A stretch of DNA of 64,000 nt from Icerya purchasi (lineage: Eukaryota > Arthropoda > Insecta > Hemiptera > Monophlebidae), in assembly GCA_039619475.1 (NCBI GenBank), contig CM077116.1:1984001-2048000 (forward strand), in the 5' to 3' direction. Shown piece by piece: positions 59,761 to 64,000 of the stretch; within the stretch, counting starts at the first letter, position 1, and the number at the start of each line of letters is the position of its first letter. Position numbers and translations under genes: made by a program. The notes below the pieces were generated by a model. The model made no database searches, was not told the origin of the DNA, and saw nothing but the letters and a program-made list of their open reading frames with translations.

Positions 59761-61228
59761 AATTCGTTAAAAAATTAAAAATCTTATCGAAACAGCGATG
59801 ATTAGATAGAATTCTAACTTACAAAAGCAGCTCGTATGTAATTTTTACCACAGAAATGCACACCCGTACTTGATATACACGTGATAAAATCACGGAAAGA
59901 ATTAAATCTGCCGCTTTCTCGTTCATCTCTGAAAATTTTATTTTCATATTTAACCGGTTATACTGTAATATAGGGAATATAAGTGTCGATATTTGAAGGA
60001 CGAGCCACAGATTAAATATTGTAGTTGCTTTCGAATTATTAAATCGTCTGCGCGCATTTCCTAATGCCCGTTTATTTTGACCGCTGCAATTATTTCTTTT
60101 TATTCGTTCTTCACCATTTTCCTCGTATCATTTAGTCGTCGTCGTTAACCGGCTACCTTAGCAGCCCAGTAAGACAAGGCAGCGGCGTTTCGTGCAGGAA
60201 AGGCCTGCAATATTATTTCGCTACCTCACATCGAAAATGTAGTAAAATGTCCATTATTGTCGAGTTCGAAAAAAAAAATAAAAATACTTACCCTACCATA
60301 AATTTAAATAATTTTCAGATTTTTTTTGTTTGTTAATTAACGAATTTTTCGGTAAATACATTTTTGCTCGCACGAAGAACGTAATATCCCGAGAATTTCC
60401 GAGTCCACAATTGTTTTATAAATTACAACTTTTATAACGTTGCATTATACAAATTTATTCACTTTTTCCAATACATAACAAATTTCCGGGACGAGGACAG
60501 TTGTCCGTGATCGGTCGGTACTTTCTATTAAATTAATGTGTTTTGTTAAATCAAATACGAAATGAGGCAAAGTGAAAAGAAAAAAGTGTACGATCGCGAA
60601 TTTTTCAGTCCAGCCTAACCATCAGGGCCGTCACGCGTTGGAAATAATACAGAGTACTGCCGAAAGCCTCGCCGTATCTGCTGGAAATGGTGTGGAATTA
60701 TTCATTTGTAAAGTATCCGAAAGTTCCACTTATTCGGGATAGAAAAAAAAAAAAAAACCAAAACCAAAAACGGTCGATAATTAGTGTACGTTGGCATAGG
60801 GCTTCCTGTTGATGAAGCGGCTTCGGATTTCGCAATTATTCCATTTAAGAGCTTTCTTGATTGCGGTTAAATTATTTTCGTTTGTTCGGTCGCGCTGGTA
60901 TCGAAAGGGAGATGGCTGCTGACCGGCGTAGGCTATTTTTGATGTATTTATTCGATTATTAGCGCAGCCGGTAGCCTCGATTATTCCAGTTCTCGGCTGA
61001 TTTCTGCTGCACTCTGGCTTGTCTCAGAGGACGCGTGTTTATGCATAAATAGTATCGAACTGGAAACAGATAGCTGAGCTGTCCGATTTAATTTACGACA
61101 CACCGCATGATACATAGTTGGTCGTTCCGTTTTGACCTGTTCTCGCTCGCTCCGTGCGCAGCCTAATGAATCCGAGCATCATTTTGCCGGCAATATCCAT
61201 CATATTGTACTCGGCTGCCAGATACGCA

Positions 61229-61242
61229 CGCGCGCGCGCGCG
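61229..61242. repeat. (CG)7 microsatellite
   Basis: Alternating CG for 14 bases with ACGCAC-type flanks, a potential Z-DNA tract. CG runs this long are uncommon where CpG is depleted. Confidence 0.9.
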
Positions 61243-62038
61243 CACTCCACGGGGTCGCAAGGTGCAGGACGGCTAGGCGCACGTACGTGTTACAGATTTT
61301 TGCATTTAGAGCGCATAATTATAGCCGGGGATGAATTTAATTTGACGGCAACAACAATATTATTTGCCCATTAACCGAGCCGCAGCTCTCCCGACTCCGA
61401 TCTCGGACCTCGACCGTCGCTTAATAATCCCGTGGCGATCCGATAACCGCACTGCTCTTCGCTGACCATTCCTCCGACCGGCGTTTATTTATTTATTACC
61501 TTCGTTCTTTTCGTCTTTATAACCGTTCCGTCTTCTCTAGCTCGGTCTTATTCTTTCGCCCGCATTATCCTCTATCGCCTTTCCATTATAATTCCGACCG
61601 CTTCTTCTCGTTTAACAATCGCTCTTCTACCAGCGAAAAATTCACTTTAGGGGACTTGTTTTAACTTCGCAAATTTCCTAAAAATATGTGCCTCTTTTTT
61701 TCTTCTTCTATTTTTCAAAAAAGAAATGAATAATCGTATTTAGTTTAATTTCATGTAAATTATGCTGCTGCTGGTAGCCAGACTTTTTAGTTGTTTTTTT
61801 TTTGTTTGGGCATTTTATTACATTCAGTTGAATTTAATAATTACCAAGCTCGTCGCATTTATAAAAAGACACAAAAACATTTAAACATTGTACTAATTAA
61901 AATAAGTACAGTACGGGTTTTTGGTAACTTTCGAAGAAGTTCCAGTTTCATTTAAAAACATAAAATTTCAGTTATAGTTTCGGCTGAAGCATAATTCGTA
62001 ATGCAATATAATAAAGACAATTTTGCGATCGGCATTCC

Positions 62039-62057
62039 ATATATATATATATATATA
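62039..62057. repeat. (AT)n microsatellite
   Basis: Pure AT run of 19 bases. Confidence 0.95.
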
Positions 62058-63689
62058 CTGCATCCTCCAAGTATAAAATTTTTTGAATTTTCTCCCTTTA
62101 CAGCATTATTATAAGATTTCAGTTTATCAGGCCGATAAAAGTGTATAAAACTGCAGATGAGGAAGAAACGAAAGAAACTTTAAAAAATTATCTATGTACA
62201 ATCGTTGTAAGAAAATATGATATTTGTTTACTGGATTTGAAAATTAGTAATGGGTATAAAATGGTTTAGGCGTTTTTTTTTTGTTTAAATTATCTATCGC
62301 GGCGGAATGAACTTAACAAGTATATTGAGTATAAGAAAGGAGTGAATTAGAAGCTTAACCTGTCTGGTGCAAATGTGAACGTGGTTAGATAATTGTAATA
62401 GAATTTTAATACCAAGACGCATACATTGCAGTAAGTTTTCGGTAATGTTACAAAACGATTTGTGCATTTTTTTTTTTTATTCCTTTTAGTCGCGGAAAAT
62501 ATAATTCGTTGAACGCTCTTCAATATTTTTTTAAATTTCTAAATATTGATCACGCTTGCGACCATTTTTTCTTCCTTTCGTTTTACTTTTTTTTTTTTTT
62601 TTTTTTTTTTTGAGGTTTGCGCAAAATTTTGGTAATAATTTTACATGTTATTGTTTAGCTTTTTACAATGCGGGTGCAGAGTTTAAGAGTTGGTTTTATT
62701 TTCCGTTTTTTTACATCACAAAGTAAGATTATTACGAAAAAAAAAAAAAGAAAAATACTGTGTCTCGCCAGATCGAATGATTTCCCAGGAATGCAATGCG
62801 AGTGACCTTTGCACGCATCTAATCTGCCAGAACGTTTAATAACGGAAAATTACACGGCAGACAAGGCGTCGTACCATCGAAATTATGCAGATAATCAAAG
62901 AAAATTACATTACGCGATAATTATCGGAAAAATATTTTGATCTATACAAATTCGGCAGCACAAAATTTGACACCCGACTTTACTTTTCTTATATTTCAAG
63001 CCTGAAACTGATTATACTGTTTAATTGGATAAATTAAAAATACTCCCATCTTTCACTGGAGATGCGCACTTTTGTTCTCCGGAAAGTCCGTAATGTTTCG
63101 ATAATGATTTTTCAACAGTGCACTTTGAAAAATCATCGTTTACAACTGAATTGCCACACGTTGTGCGCAAGAAAATACAATTTTAAGAAATATCATACGA
63201 AAAACAAACTAACGCCATCACCTTTATCGAATGTGACGTAACTATGCCAAAGTGGTAATTCTTGAGACAGTGGTCGTCATCCGGCAGTACCGGCAGGAAG
63301 TGGCCTCGTTAGTTGTAATATAGATGACTTCGTTTAATCTTTCGTGTTGCACTTTGCATTTAATAATATTTCAATTCGACATTGTCTAATCTGCTCATCA
63401 TGCCTGTCTTCATTCGTATCTTATTGTGCAGATGGAATAATTCAGGAAAATAATCAATCATGTGCATGGTATTTTGTTTATTTTGATAGCATTTAATTTA
63501 TTCGAAGTAGAAATATTAGAATTTTCATATATTTGAGCGCCAATTTTTCTGCCATCAAATCATTTTCAAATGACTCTTTTGAACTATTTGAATTGTATGT
63601 GGGCATTTTTTGACGGATTTTTACAACTTGTGTTCTTGAAATATTCCGTTTTATTGCATTAAACAATTTGTAACGTAATATAATTATTC

Positions 63690-63736
63690 TTATTTTTTAT
63701 TTATTTATTTTTTATTTATTTATTTTTATTTATTTT
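63690..63736. repeat. (ATTT)n microsatellite
   Basis: Interrupted TTTA units over about 47 bases near the window end. Confidence 0.9.
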
Positions 63737-64000
63737 GGGCACGTTAACTATACGGACATTAACCTAGTGCAGAGGTTACTACGTCGTGCAAGGCTGGCTT
63801 AGTATAATCCATTTTTCCTCGCAACAATTTTAACTCCATCTCCTAAACTAAATCATCGGCTAAATTTGGCCACTAAAAATGCCTTTTAATAAAAACGAAC
63901 AGTGTGTTTGAAACATTTCGATACAAAGATATTTTCGAATGTTCGAAAAAAACTAGACAAAATAGAAACCCTTTTAAGCATCCACGATAGAAATGATTAC

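Larger units (their letters stand above)
56162..64000 (+). other. Start of a further dachsous intron (at least 7.8 kb)
   Basis: It starts at a GTGAGT donor after exon D, and no later cadherin exon appears before the window ends. It contains the possible SINE at 56685-56880, the mariner-like structure at 58985-59760, a GC-richer patch at about 60600-61600 (with a CG repeat at 61229-61242), a TA repeat at 62039-62057, a T run of about 25 at 62587-62611 and an ATTT repeat at 63690-63736. Nothing else is recognised. Confidence 0.75.

Overview
This is eukaryotic, almost certainly arthropod (insect) DNA. It is AT-rich and gene-poor, full of microsatellites and worn transposable elements. Four spliced exons on the + strand read into one another in phase. 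The CpG dinucleotide is not obviously depleted (many TCGCG, CGCGCG and TTCGAA words), which fits many insects, but I cannot name the species.

The only host gene I can support is an internal part of dachsous (ds), the giant cadherin of the Fat/Dachsous planar-polarity and Hippo pathway. Its exons lie at 25396-25600, 35844-36332, 52049-52224 and 55712-56161. They total 1,320 bases and encode 440 continuous residues. Splice phases agree at every junction (1, 1, 0), and the order of distinctive blocks follows insect Dachsous as I recall it. The encoded stretch covers part of one extracellular cadherin (EC) repeat, three full repeats and the start of a fifth. Both ends of the gene, including the signal peptide, membrane segment and cytoplasmic tail, lie outside the window. 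The complete introns are about 10.2, 15.7 and 3.5 kb, flanked by more than 25 kb and more than 7.8 kb of exon-free sequence.

The rest is non-coding and repetitive. 1-25395 holds a short inverted-repeat element with an expanded 26-bp minisatellite (5591-6503), a 17-bp minisatellite and many simple repeats. The 10.2-kb intron holds a possible degenerate element with a GC palindrome (28254-28669), a rump of a DDE transposase (about 31356-31835) and a minus-strand LINE 3' end with its tail (32018-32615). The 15.7-kb intron holds a clean, 5'-truncated jockey-type LINE (44135-45263) with an 11-bp target duplication and an unbroken reading frame. The 3.5-kb intron holds the most unusual structure: a composite of about 0.9 kb (53291-54193) with inverted ends and two large palindromes inside, one of which resembles the hammerhead-type repeats of Penelope-like elements. 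The last intron holds a possible tRNA-derived SINE and a mariner-like deletion product between long inverted repeats (about 58985-59760).

I see no bacterial-type operon, CRISPR array, rRNA gene or intact tRNA gene. The most interesting material is the nested-palindrome element and its dispersed relatives.
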